A stretch of DNA of 9,880 nt, taken from assembly GCA_964371505.1 (NCBI GenBank), contig CAYJNG010000091.1, positions 1 to 9,880 of the forward strand, read 5' to 3'. Source of the DNA: CAYJAD01 sp964371505. GTDB lineage: Bacteria; Desulfobacterota; Desulfovibrionia; Desulfovibrionales; Desulfovibrionaceae. The notes beneath the pieces were generated by a model that was given only the letters and a program-made list of their open reading frames with translations, was not told where the DNA came from and ran no database searches. The position numbers were made by a program, and so were the translations under genes. How positions within the stretch are numbered: position 1 is the stretch's first letter; each line of letters opens with the position of its first letter. Positions 1 through 6,656 of this stretch are shown one piece after another.

Positions 1-3
1 AAT

Positions 4-2436
4 TTATTCAATCTCTACATTTTCCCATTTATCTGTGGGAAGCCATTGGCGCAGTACGCGCTCTAATTCCTTAATAATAAGTGGCTTTGAAAGATAATCA
101 TTCATACCTGCTTTTAAAAATTCCGAGCGCACATCGCCCACAGCATTAGCTGTAAGTGCCACAATGGGTACGACGCGAAACTTATCTTGCGATAAGTTGC
201 GTATATGCATGGTAGTTTCTACGCCATCCATTTTAGGCATCATATGATCCATAAAAATCACATCATAATGCACTTTCTTGACATTTTTAAGGGCTTCTTC
301 ACCTGAAAGTACCGTGTCTGCCACAATGCCGTATTCTTCTAGCACGCTTTGGGTAATAATAAGATTAATACTATTATCATCCACCACCAAGGCGCGCACC
401 CCTTGCGTTTTAAGGGCATAGTTCACTTGGCTATTGGCTGCAGAATCGCTCACATGGTAGATGGAACCTTCCAAAAGACGCGCGACAACGATGGTGGTTA
501 AGGGCGTGTAAGCCACCGCCACATTATCCGGCACATCTTTTCCTTCAAAATAATTACGCGAAAGGGCCAATACATGCACATGTGGCACGGAGGAAGCATC
601 AAAATCGCTAAGCTTGGTATATTCCATAAACACATGACTATAGTCCTTAATGGCAGCAGCATCTTGTATTATGGTAGCAGTAGCACCGATGGCTTTAAGT
701 TTTTGGCACAAAAACTCTGCCTTCACAGCAGACTCAAGCCATACGGCCACGCGCAAGGGTTCAAAATTTTTGCACTCAAGCAATGGCGTTTTGTCTTCCA
801 CCACTTGGGGAAGAGTAAAGGAAAAAGTAGAACCCTTTCCGTACACACTTTTTACAGATATGGTGCCGCCCATTTCTTCCACCAAACGCTTGGTTATGGC
901 AAGCCCGAGGCCCGTGCCTTCAATATTTCTATTTTTGCGCGTATCTAATTGTGCAAAGTTATTAAAGAGCATGGAAATATCTTCGCGCTTAATGCCAATA
1001 CCTGTGTCTTCTATACTCACCTTAAGCGTAGTAACGCCGCCTTTGGCGCAAGGCTCAGCAGACATAGTTAAACGGATATGCCCTTGATAGGTAAACTTCA
1101 GCGCATTACTGAGCAAATTCACTAAAATTTGTTTAATACGTATGCTGTCGCCTATAAGAATACTCGGTATGGCGTGGTGATCTTCCACCAAAAATTCAAT
1201 GTCTTTGCGCCCTATACGAACATTAATAAGGGCCACAACATCATTGATAAAAGACTCCACGTAATACGCTTCAGGGATGATTTCCATGGCGCCGGCTTCA
1301 ATTTTAGAAAAATCTAAAATATCATTAATGATGGCGAGCAAAGAACCTGCAGCCCCTTTAATATTTTGTAAGCAATCGCCAATTTGTGCAGGCGGGTTAT
1401 GGCGCAAAGCAATGTCTGACATACCCAAAATAGCATTCATGGGCGTGCGAATTTCGTGGCTCATATTGGCAAGGAAGGTACTTTTAGCTTGATTGGCAAG
1501 CTCAGCACTTTCAAGGCGCCTTTGTTCTGTCACATCGGAAAAGAACCCTTCAAAAAGGTAAGGCTCACCGCTTTTGCTAAATTCCACTACGCGGCTACGC
1601 TCCCACACCCATTTGGTGGTTCCATCCTTGGTGATAACCCTAAAGGAAGTATCTAGAGGAAGCCCCACTCCCAAGGTTATGGCATTTATATCTTCCAGCG
1701 CTTGTACATCTTCCGGATGCACAAGGTCCAAAATGCGCACACCGTTTTTTTCCATAAGTTCTTCTGCTGTGTAACCAAACAGTTCATAAGCGCCTTCACT
1801 TACATACGAAAAACGATAATCAGGGTGTTCGTTAACGCATTGATAGATGGCTCCTGGCAAATTTGCCATTAATCTATCAGTACGTTTTTTGATAATGCGC
1901 AAATCTTCTAAAGCTTGAAGATGCATTTCCGAAGACATGGCAAGAGCCACAAAATCTGCCAAGGAAGACGTAAAATCCTTTTCTGCCGGAGTCCAAACGC
2001 GATCGCTGTGCATGTGCTCCATGCACAAAACAGCAACCACTTCACCATTCATACGCACTGGCGCATCAATGGTGGCGCGCATGTCTCTGTTGTATTCTTC
2101 CAGCAAATCCGCAAATCTTTCAGGATTACTAGAATCAAGACTAAGCACGCGCCCCAAGGAAAGAGTTTCGAGATAATCGGGATAGTTTTTTAAGCAAACA
2201 TCATCCAAGAGCTCCACAAGGCCTTTCTCTTTATCGTAGGCAAGAATGCAGCGCAGGCAAGCCTCTTTAGGGAGTACGCGCCAAAAAGCTACGCGCGCTG
2301 TATTTAAAGCGCGAGATGATTCCTTGGCAATAACAAGCCCAGCCTCCTCGAGCTTACCTGAGGTAAGCTCGGGAGCTTTAGTTATACGCGACAAAGCCTC
2401 GGTGAGGCATTGTATATTCTCTTGCATAAATGACAA
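4..2436 (-). CDS. Soluble hybrid sensor histidine kinase (GAF-PAS-HisKA-HATPase-pseudoREC-REC)
   Basis: Phosphorelay kinase of 810 residues. Domains in order: a GAF-like sensor at about 25-170; a PAS fold with PAC tail at about 190-307 (ending FSDVTEQRRLE); the HisKA dimerisation helix with phosphoacceptor H327 in MSHEIRTPM; a HATPase_c domain at about 430-545 with N-box N444, G1 box DTGIGI (477-482) and G2 box GTGLGL (507-512); a degenerate receiver-like stretch at about 560-660; and a complete C-terminal receiver at 681-797 with acidic pair D686/D687, phosphoacceptor D730, T762 and K784. I see no signal peptide, membrane helix or HPt domain, so it should be cytosolic and needs a separate phosphotransfer protein or acts through its own receiver. 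The first codon is TTG at 2434-2436. AGAGGG lies 7 nt upstream of it, whereas the next in-frame ATG (2425-2427) would have a 16-nt gap, so TTG is preferred. It lies 25 bp downstream of the aminotransferase gene, probably in one operon. The signal it senses cannot be read from the sequence. Confidence 0.93.
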   Translation of the reverse strand: MSFMQENIQCLTEALSRITKAPELTSGKLEEAGLVIAKESSRALNTARVAFWRVLPKEACLRCILAYDKEKGLVELLDDVCLKNYPDYLETLSLGRVLSLDSSNPERFADLLEEYNRDMRATIDAPVRMNGEVVAVLCMEHMHSDRVWTPAEKDFTSSLADFVALAMSSEMHLQALEDLRIIKKRTDRLMANLPGAIYQCVNEHPDYRFSYVSEGAYELFGYTAEELMEKNGVRILDLVHPEDVQALEDINAITLGVGLPLDTSFRVITKDGTTKWVWERSRVVEFSKSGEPYLFEGFFSDVTEQRRLESAELANQAKSTFLANMSHEIRTPMNAILGMSDIALRHNPPAQIGDCLQNIKGAAGSLLAIINDILDFSKIEAGAMEIIPEAYYVESFINDVVALINVRIGRKDIEFLVEDHHAIPSILIGDSIRIKQILVNLLSNALKFTYQGHIRLTMSAEPCAKGGVTTLKVSIEDTGIGIKREDISMLFNNFAQLDTRKNRNIEGTGLGLAITKRLVEEMGGTISVKSVYGKGSTFSFTLPQVVEDKTPLLECKNFEPLRVAVWLESAVKAEFLCQKLKAIGATATIIQDAAAIKDYSHVFMEYTKLSDFDASSVPHVHVLALSRNYFEGKDVPDNVAVAYTPLTTIVVARLLEGSIYHVSDSAANSQVNYALKTQGVRALVVDDNSINLIITQSVLEEYGIVADTVLSGEEALKNVKKVHYDVIFMDHMMPKMDGVETTMHIRNLSQDKFRVVPIVALTANAVGDVRSEFLKAGMNDYLSKPLIIKELERVLRQWLPTDKWENVEIE

Positions 2437-2443
2437 ATAAGTA

Positions 2444-2449
2444 CCCTCT
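2444..2449 (-). promoter_or_regulatory. Ribosome binding site supporting a TTG start for the hybrid kinase
   Basis: On the minus strand AGAGGG is followed by seven bases (TACTTAT) and then TTG at 2436. The gap is optimal for TTG and too long for the ATG three codons later. This is a start-site argument from spacing alone. Confidence 0.6.
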
Positions 2450-2461
2450 TACAAAAGTGTT

Positions 2462-3637
2462 TTACTTACCTTCTAACACTTTTTCAATACGGTCTAACGC
2501 TTCCATAAGTACTTCATCGGCCAAAGCGTAGGAAAAACGTATGCAACGAGCATCACCAAAAGCCGAACCCGGCACCACCGCCACATTGGCTTTTTCTAAA
2601 AGCACCGTGCACAGCTCTGCATCATCGGCAAGGCCGGGGCGGAAGTATTGATGCACATCCACCATAAAATAGAAAGCACCATTAGGCTTAGGACAAATAG
2701 CCTTACTCCATTTTTGAATGCGTGCATACCCAGCGTCTCTGCGGCGAGTAAAGGCGGTACGCATTTCGTCCATAAAGTCTTTGGGGCCGTCAAGGGCAGC
2801 AAAAGCAGCTTTTTGCGCAATGGAGCATACGTTAGAAGTGCTTTGCCCTTGTAAGCTTACAATGGCTTTGGTAAGCGCTGGGCATGTTACCGAATAGCCC
2901 ACGCGCCAGCCTGTCATGGCGTAACTTTTAGAAACACCGTTACACAAAGCCACTTGCTCAGGATAGCGCACAAACCAATGGGCACCAGTGGCAGATTTTT
3001 GCCCATCATACACCAATTGGTCATAAATTTCGTCGGAAATAATAAAGAGGCCCTTATTTATGGCCCATTCCATGAGCGTATCTAGCTCTGCTTGTGTATA
3101 TGTAACACCTGTGGGATTAGAAGGCGTGTTTAAAATAAGCATGCGGCTTTTGGGGGTAAGAAACTTTTCCAATTGCTCGGTGGTTACTTTAAAGTCATCA
3201 TGCACAGACGTGGGCACAGCCACAGGCGTAGCGCCTGCCAGCATCACCATATCCGGATAGCTTACCCAATACGGAGCAGGAATAAGTACTTCATCTTCAG
3301 CATTGAGCAGGGCTTGCATAATATTATACAGAGGCTGCTTACCACCGTTGGAAATAACCACATTTTCTGCAGCAAAAGCAGCGCCATATTCTTTTTCATA
3401 ATAAGCCGCCACAGCTTTACGTAATTCCATAATACCGGGAACGGCAGTATAACGGGTAAAACCTGCGTCGATGGCCTCTTTTGCGGCTTCGCAAATATGT
3501 TTAGGCGTTGTAAAATCCGGCTCACCCACAGCTAAAGAGATAATGGCAACGCCTTGATTTTTTAACTCAAGAGCCTTGGCATTAATGGCAAGTGTTGCTG
3601 AAGGTTTGACAGAAGAAAATTTATCTGCAAGTTTCAT
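2462..3637 (-). CDS. aspC: Aspartate aminotransferase family PLP enzyme (class I/II, subgroup Ib type)
   Basis: A 391-residue fold-type I aminotransferase, which most probably transfers the amino group between aspartate and 2-oxoglutarate. It is of normal length and complete. Visible motifs: VGEPDFTTP near 37-45; GGKQPLYN at 98-105, typical of the Thermus-like Ib subgroup; NTPSNPTG with N174; SDEIYDQL with D202 and Y205; the PLP Schiff-base lysine K237 in SKSYAMTGWRVGY; and R367 in IRFSYA, the expected carboxylate-binding arginine. The start is ATG at 3635-3637 with AAAGGAA 5 nt upstream. Some members of this subgroup also act on prephenate or aromatic substrates, so the exact substrate is inferred from the family. 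The histidine kinase gene follows 25 bp downstream on the same strand. The gene is divergent from sfsA across a 132-bp gap. Confidence 0.93.
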   Translation of the reverse strand: MKLADKFSSVKPSATLAINAKALELKNQGVAIISLAVGEPDFTTPKHICEAAKEAIDAGFTRYTAVPGIMELRKAVAAYYEKEYGAAFAAENVVISNGGKQPLYNIMQALLNAEDEVLIPAPYWVSYPDMVMLAGATPVAVPTSVHDDFKVTTEQLEKFLTPKSRMLILNTPSNPTGVTYTQAELDTLMEWAINKGLFIISDEIYDQLVYDGQKSATGAHWFVRYPEQVALCNGVSKSYAMTGWRVGYSVTCPALTKAIVSLQGQSTSNVCSIAQKAAFAALDGPKDFMDEMRTAFTRRRDAGYARIQKWSKAICPKPNGAFYFMVDVHQYFRPGLADDAELCTVLLEKANVAVVPGSAFGDARCIRFSYALADEVLMEALDRIEKVLEGK

Positions 3638-3649
3638 GTCCGTTCCTTT

Positions 3650-3727
3650 GTACTTTTTGATGTGTTTTCAAATGCTTTTTTCCATGCCTTAACGCTCCTG
3701 CAACAAGTGACAACAGGGAAAAAGTAC
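3650..3727. repeat. Inverted repeat between divergent aspC and sfsA
   Basis: GTACTTTTT at 3650-3658 and its exact complement AAAAAGTAC at 3719-3727 frame most of this short divergent intergenic region. Just outside the arms CTTT matches again if a 2-base gap is allowed. The arms are 60 bp apart. It could be a paired regulator site or chance in an A/T-rich stretch. Confidence 0.35.
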
Positions 3728-3769
3728 GTAAAGCATGACCTATAAACTGCAACCAAGCTACACAATACC

Positions 3770-4585
3770 ATGAAGAAAGTAAATAATTTATCTTGTAAAA
3801 ATTACCTCTGTGCCCCCTTACTCCCCTATCCTGCGCACTGCCTTGTGAGCCGTTTTCTACGCCGCCACAAACGCTTTAGTGTAGCAGTAGACATTATGGG
3901 CGCAGAAACATGGGTTCATAGCAACAACTCCGGCTCCATGCTGGGTCTTATGCGCCCAAACTTACCCATTCTTATTTCCCCCGCTGCCAACCCTGCGCGC
4001 AAACTTGCCTACACACAAGAGGCCGTATGGTTACCCAAAGCTTGGAATAAAAGCTCCCCTCAAGCTCCCGACAGCACAGATCCCGTAGCCTACACCCAAG
4101 GATTTTGGGTAGGGGTCAACACCTCAGTGCCCAATAAGCTTTTAGAGGCAGCCTTTCATGCCGGCAGGTTACCCTTTGCCGCAGGCTACACACAATTTAA
4201 ACGCGAGGCCAAGCGCGGCGCTTCTCGCCTTGACGCTTGCATAACTGCTGAGGGCAAGCCTCCTTTATGGGTGGAGTGCAAAAACGTCACCATGGTAGAA
4301 GATGATGTGGCACTTTTTCCCGATGCGGCCACAGAACGAGGGCAAAAGCACCTTATGGAGCTTATGGATATAGTGCGCAACGGAGAACGTGCAGCCATGT
4401 TTTATCTTGTACAAAGAGCTGATGGGCACTGTTTTGGGCCGGCGGATGTTATTGACCCTGCTTATGCCGCACTTTTTTGGCAAGCTGTAGATATGGGCGT
4501 AGAAGTGTACCCCATGCGCGGCATAGTGACAGCGGCTGGCATAGAGCTTGGAGAAGTGCTCCCGCTCACGTCAGTGAGAGCTTGA
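3770..4585 (+). CDS. sfsA: SfsA family protein (sugar fermentation stimulation protein homolog)
   Basis: A protein of up to 271 residues with clear SfsA hallmarks: an RRHKRF segment (31-36) near the N-terminus; H50-x-x-N-x-G-S-M at 50-57; GVNTSVPNKL at 115-124; SRLDA with D155; VECKNVT with E169 and K171; and FPDAATERGQKHL at 183-195. The D155, then E169-x-K171 arrangement resembles a PD-(D/E)XK nuclease-like metal site, which fits the family description of an N-terminal OB-like domain plus a C-terminal catalytic-like domain. The E. coli member was found through maltose metabolism and called DNA-binding, but the true biochemical role is unsettled. ATG 3770 is the only ATG before the conserved core and has no obvious Shine-Dalgarno. 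It gives about 15 extra residues, including three cysteines, compared with E. coli SfsA, so the true start may be slightly downstream at a rare codon. TATAAA at 3741-3746 is a possible -10 without a clear -35. The stop overlaps an ATG in TGATG at 4583-4587. Confidence 0.9.
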   Translation: MKKVNNLSCKNYLCAPLLPYPAHCLVSRFLRRHKRFSVAVDIMGAETWVHSNNSGSMLGLMRPNLPILISPAANPARKLAYTQEAVWLPKAWNKSSPQAPDSTDPVAYTQGFWVGVNTSVPNKLLEAAFHAGRLPFAAGYTQFKREAKRGASRLDACITAEGKPPLWVECKNVTMVEDDVALFPDAATERGQKHLMELMDIVRNGERAAMFYLVQRADGHCFGPADVIDPAYAALFWQAVDMGVEVYPMRGIVTAAGIELGEVLPLTSVRA

Positions 4586-4656
4586 TGGGCGCACGCTTGA
4601 CTAGTATGAACTTGACTAAAGTAAACTTAATGGGCGTAAATTTAATTGGCACTGCC
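4582..4656 (+). repeat. Five-unit 15-bp tandem repeat encoding pentapeptide-like LxxVN motifs
   Basis: Five consecutive imperfect 15-bp units begin at 4582, 4597, 4612, 4627 and 4642. Translated from 4582 they read LMGAR, LTSMN, LTKVN, LMGVN, LIGTA: Leu every fifth residue, a small or aliphatic residue two before it and mostly Asn one before it, the signature of pentapeptide-repeat beta-helices. Units 2 and 3 share 11 of 15 bases; units 1 and 4 share 10. An ATG at 4585 overlaps the sfsA stop, and the frame runs 53 codons to a stop at 4744-4746, but after the repeat it enters the antisense of the convergent gene. It is therefore more likely a remnant or a very short product than a normal gene. 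Confidence 0.55.
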
Positions 4657-5721
4657 CACTGCGGCAGCAGGGCCCTCATACGGAGATTGTATGGGGGCTG
4701 GCGTAGGCGCTGCAGATTCGGTAATGGGGCGGCTCACAGCCTCTAAAGAAGCTTGCGTTGCAGGCTGCGCCCTTTGCGTAGCAACCGATGTGGATGAAAA
4801 ATCTGGCTTTGTAGCTGCGCCCGCTGTACCTGTACCACCTGAGGGCGCAGACAAGCTAGAACTTGTTGACACCTTAGGCGAAGCCTCACCTTTTTTTGCG
4901 TCATGAGCGTTGGAAGCAGGCCGCACGCTGGTACTAGGCTGCGCCACAGGCTTATGCGAAGCATTACCGGCACTACGCTCATTCACATGCTGCGCTGATA
5001 CCCCTTTAGGAGCTTGCGCTACGGCTGGCTTAGTCTTGTTTTTTTGCGCACGTGCGCGTGGCTTTGGCTCTGGATACAAAGGGGGCAAATGCACATTGGC
5101 AGGATCTTTTACCGGCATGCCATTGGTGTACATTTGAATGGGCCCGCGCAAAGCGTCGTATTGTAAACGAGCTCCACCAGAGCGTTGCCACACTTCGCCT
5201 ATGCTTGGGTTAGGCCTTGCGGGCGGCATGGGCAAATTGGATACATAACCACCCACAGCATAAGTGCCGGGGGTTGCTTGAGAAGCTGATTGAGGCGCAG
5301 CGCCGTAAGGAGCTTGAGGCTGATAGGCCTGATAAGGCTGATGACCTTGAGCCGCCGAAGCCTTTTGTGGCACATAAGAAGGCGCATAGGCCCCCGAAGG
5401 TGTCGTTGTTTGCAGCTGCGGCGAAGCTACCCTTGGCCCACTTTTATTGGGAGGGTACATGCCGCAATATTCGCAAGGGGGACAATAGGGCGTGGCGCCA
5501 GACGCTGCAACAGGCGTGGTGCCAGACATGGCGTAAGGCACTGTATTTGTAGTTGCTGCAGGGGCCCTTTGCACAGGCGCCGTGCCTGTTTTCACCACTG
5601 TGGACACAGGGTAAGAAGGGGCGCCAGCATAAGGGGCATCGGCAAGGGCAGGCGTCACCATGAGTAAGGGAATGGTTACAAAAACCAAACAACTATACAA
5701 CGTGCGAAAGGGATACAACAT
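4642..5721 (-). CDS. Secreted Pro/Ala/Ser-rich protein with CxxCxxC cluster, function unknown
   Basis: I do not recognise a named family. The 359-residue product starts with a convincing Sec signal peptide: a hydrophobic core at about 8-23 and ALA before D28 as the likely cleavage site (after A27). No lipobox is visible. The mature part is low complexity, rich in Pro, Ala, Ser, Thr, Gln and Tyr, with two more ordered-looking segments. One is CPPCEYC (C80, C83, C86), the only cysteines after the signal. The other is at about 174-222, containing GEVWQRSGGARLQYDALRG and a YPEPKPR end. A Tyr-Gln-Pro repeat lies at 128-136. The C-terminal third (about 225-359) is basic to neutral and disordered-looking, with no transmembrane anchor. 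The start has GGAG 7 nt upstream of the ATG. The gene stands alone, convergent with sfsA. A periplasmic or surface protein with a metal- or thiol-active cysteine motif is a guess only. Confidence 0.85.
   Translation of the reverse strand: MLYPFRTLYSCLVFVTIPLLMVTPALADAPYAGAPSYPVSTVVKTGTAPVQRAPAATTNTVPYAMSGTTPVAASGATPYCPPCEYCGMYPPNKSGPRVASPQLQTTTPSGAYAPSYVPQKASAAQGHQPYQAYQPQAPYGAAPQSASQATPGTYAVGGYVSNLPMPPARPNPSIGEVWQRSGGARLQYDALRGPIQMYTNGMPVKDPANVHLPPLYPEPKPRARAQKNKTKPAVAQAPKGVSAQHVNERSAGNASHKPVAQPSTSVRPASNAHDAKKGEASPKVSTSSSLSAPSGGTGTAGAATKPDFSSTSVATQRAQPATQASLEAVSRPITESAAPTPAPIQSPYEGPAAAVGSAN
5317..5343. repeat. Three 9-bp units coding the Tyr/Gln/Pro repeat
   Basis: AGGCTGATA, GGCCTGATA and AGGCTGATG follow one another on the + strand. 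They encode the HQP-YQA-YQP run in the secreted protein on the minus strand. The 9-bp period keeps the reading frame, so copy number may vary between strains without breaking the gene. Confidence 0.6.
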
Positions 5722-5818
5722 GGCTTTTCTCCGGTGTAAAAAATCTTCCTATAAGGCTTATCGGCAATTTTTTCATTTAGCTTAGAGCAGGCCCTAGCCT
5801 AAAAACTCTTGCACATAT

Positions 5819-5847
5819 ATGTTATCCACTTAACAGCCCCTTGTCTA
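5819..5847 (-). promoter_or_regulatory. Candidate sigma-70-type promoter of the secreted protein gene
   Basis: On the minus strand TAGACA (5842-5847) is followed after 17 bp by TAACAT (5819-5824). The matches to TTGACA and TATAAT are 5 of 6 and 4 of 6. The predicted leader to the ATG at 5721 is about 90 nt. This is a consensus match only. Confidence 0.4.
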
Positions 5848-5902
5848 TGCTCTTTTAGCCGCCTTTCACAATGAAGCGTACATCACCCGCATACAAAATA
5901 TA

Positions 5903-5949
5903 TTTCCTACGCTCAAAGCATATTTTCCATTCACACGTAATTATTTTCC
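5903..5949 (+). promoter_or_regulatory. Three TTTCC direct repeats at exact 21-bp phase
   Basis: TTTCC starts at 5903, 5924 and 5945. The last two sit in an identical ATTTTCCAT (5922-5930 and 5943-5951), and the first is in the similar TATTTCCTA. The 21-bp spacing, two helical turns, places all three on one face of the DNA, about 33 bp upstream of the candidate -35 of the kinase gene. This layout is typical of activator sites, but the protein is unknown. Confidence 0.4.
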
Positions 5950-6082
5950 ATATCAACGCTTTTGCAAAGCAACACCAAAACTTGACCTTGCGGCGCCGCT
6001 GGTGCACTATATCAAGGTTTCCCGTGGCTATTCCGCGTGATTGCCCTTGGCGAAACACAGTACACTGCTAAAGGAAGGCCTT

Positions 6083-6637
6083 ATGTCACCAGATTTTACC
6101 CCAGCCCCGCAACAAAGTCATAAAACACCCTGCATAACTCTTATTGGCATGCCTGGAGTTGGCAAATCCACCGTGGGTCTTGCCCTTGCTAAGCATCTAG
6201 ACTGGGCCTTTGTGGATACAGACTATGTTATTGAATCCCACTACGGCGTGCAGCTGCAAAGCATCACCGATTCCATGTCGAAAGAAAAATTTTTGGATTT
6301 AGAAGGGCATATGGTGAGCAAATTACGCCTTTTCCGCTCCGTCATAGCCACAGGAGGCAGCGTTGTTTACCGCGAAGCCGCCATGGCACATTTGCGTAGC
6401 CTTGGCCCCATAGTGTACTTGCAAGCCCCACTCCCCCTCATACTAGAGCGCATTGCCCGCAACCCTCAACGCGGCATTGCCATTGCCCCAGGGCAAACCA
6501 TTGAGGATCTTTTTGAAGAACGTGCCGCCCTTTACACGAAATACGCCCAATGCACCTTGGAAGTGAGCGACTACTCACCCATAGAATGCGCCAAAACGCT
6601 TATACACGTTTTGCGTACGGAGCATTTAATGCCCTAG
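6083..6637 (+). CDS. Shikimate kinase-fold P-loop kinase with atypical substrate site
   Basis: A 184-residue NMP-kinase-like protein whose closest recognisable family is shikimate kinase (ATP-dependent 3-phosphorylation of shikimate, step five of chorismate synthesis). The Walker A loop is GMPGVGKST (22-30). FVDTDYVIE carries D47, matching the family's metal/substrate aspartate. ATGG is at 89-92. R130 corresponds to the lid arginine, and R147 in ERAALY to the conserved ERxPLY arginine. Two departures stand out. The family's FRxxE motif reads FLDLE (70-74), so the shikimate-binding arginine is Leu71. The GGG of ATGGG becomes GGS at 91-93. The substrate may therefore be another small hydroxylated metabolite, such as homoserine, rather than shikimate. 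ATG 6083 is chosen over the upstream in-frame ATG 6041 because AAGGAAGG lies 4 nt before it and the P-loop then sits at a normal distance. The gene is convergent with the aldolase, with only 19 bp between the stops. Confidence 0.85.
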   Translation: MSPDFTPAPQQSHKTPCITLIGMPGVGKSTVGLALAKHLDWAFVDTDYVIESHYGVQLQSITDSMSKEKFLDLEGHMVSKLRLFRSVIATGGSVVYREAAMAHLRSLGPIVYLQAPLPLILERIARNPQRGIAIAPGQTIEDLFEERAALYTKYAQCTLEVSDYSPIECAKTLIHVLRTEHLMP

Positions 6638-6638
6638 C

Positions 6639-6651
6639 CCCTTGGCAAGGG
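6639..6651. terminator. Small hairpin between convergent kinase and aldolase genes
   Basis: CCCTT, loop GGC, AAGGG fills most of the 19-bp gap between the two stop codons. There is no T-run on either side, so it may work as a weak bidirectional terminator or only as a 3' end stabiliser. Confidence 0.35.
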
Positions 6652-6656
6652 TAAAG

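Larger units (their letters stand above)
5722..6082. other. 361-bp divergent intergenic region
   Basis: No gene is evident here. It holds the candidate minus-strand promoter, three phased TTTCC motifs, a GC-rich palindrome GCGGCGCCGC at 5990-5999, and a weak promoter-like TTGACC (5982-5987) with CACTAT (6005-6010) 17 bp later that could drive the kinase gene. An open frame from 6041 merges into the kinase frame but lacks a ribosome binding site. Confidence 0.6.

Noticed and set aside
4565..4578. Hairpin CTCAC-GTCA-GTGAG at the end of sfsA as terminator
   Set aside because: It lies inside the last codons of the gene and is not followed by a T-run.
5217..5667. Long open frames on the + strand opposite the secreted protein gene
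   Set aside because: They come from the GC-rich, Pro/Ala-biased codons of the real gene. Their translations are Arg/Trp/Cys/His-rich with no domain or ribosome site.
5822..5830. DnaA box-like TTATCCACT
   Set aside because: A single near-match without neighbours, no AT-rich unwinding cluster and no replication gene nearby. Chance is sufficient.
6020..6060. Sigma-54 promoter (GG-N10-GC) before the kinase gene
   Set aside because: The GG and GC elements near TGGCTATTCC and ATTGCCC are too far apart to fit the required spacing.
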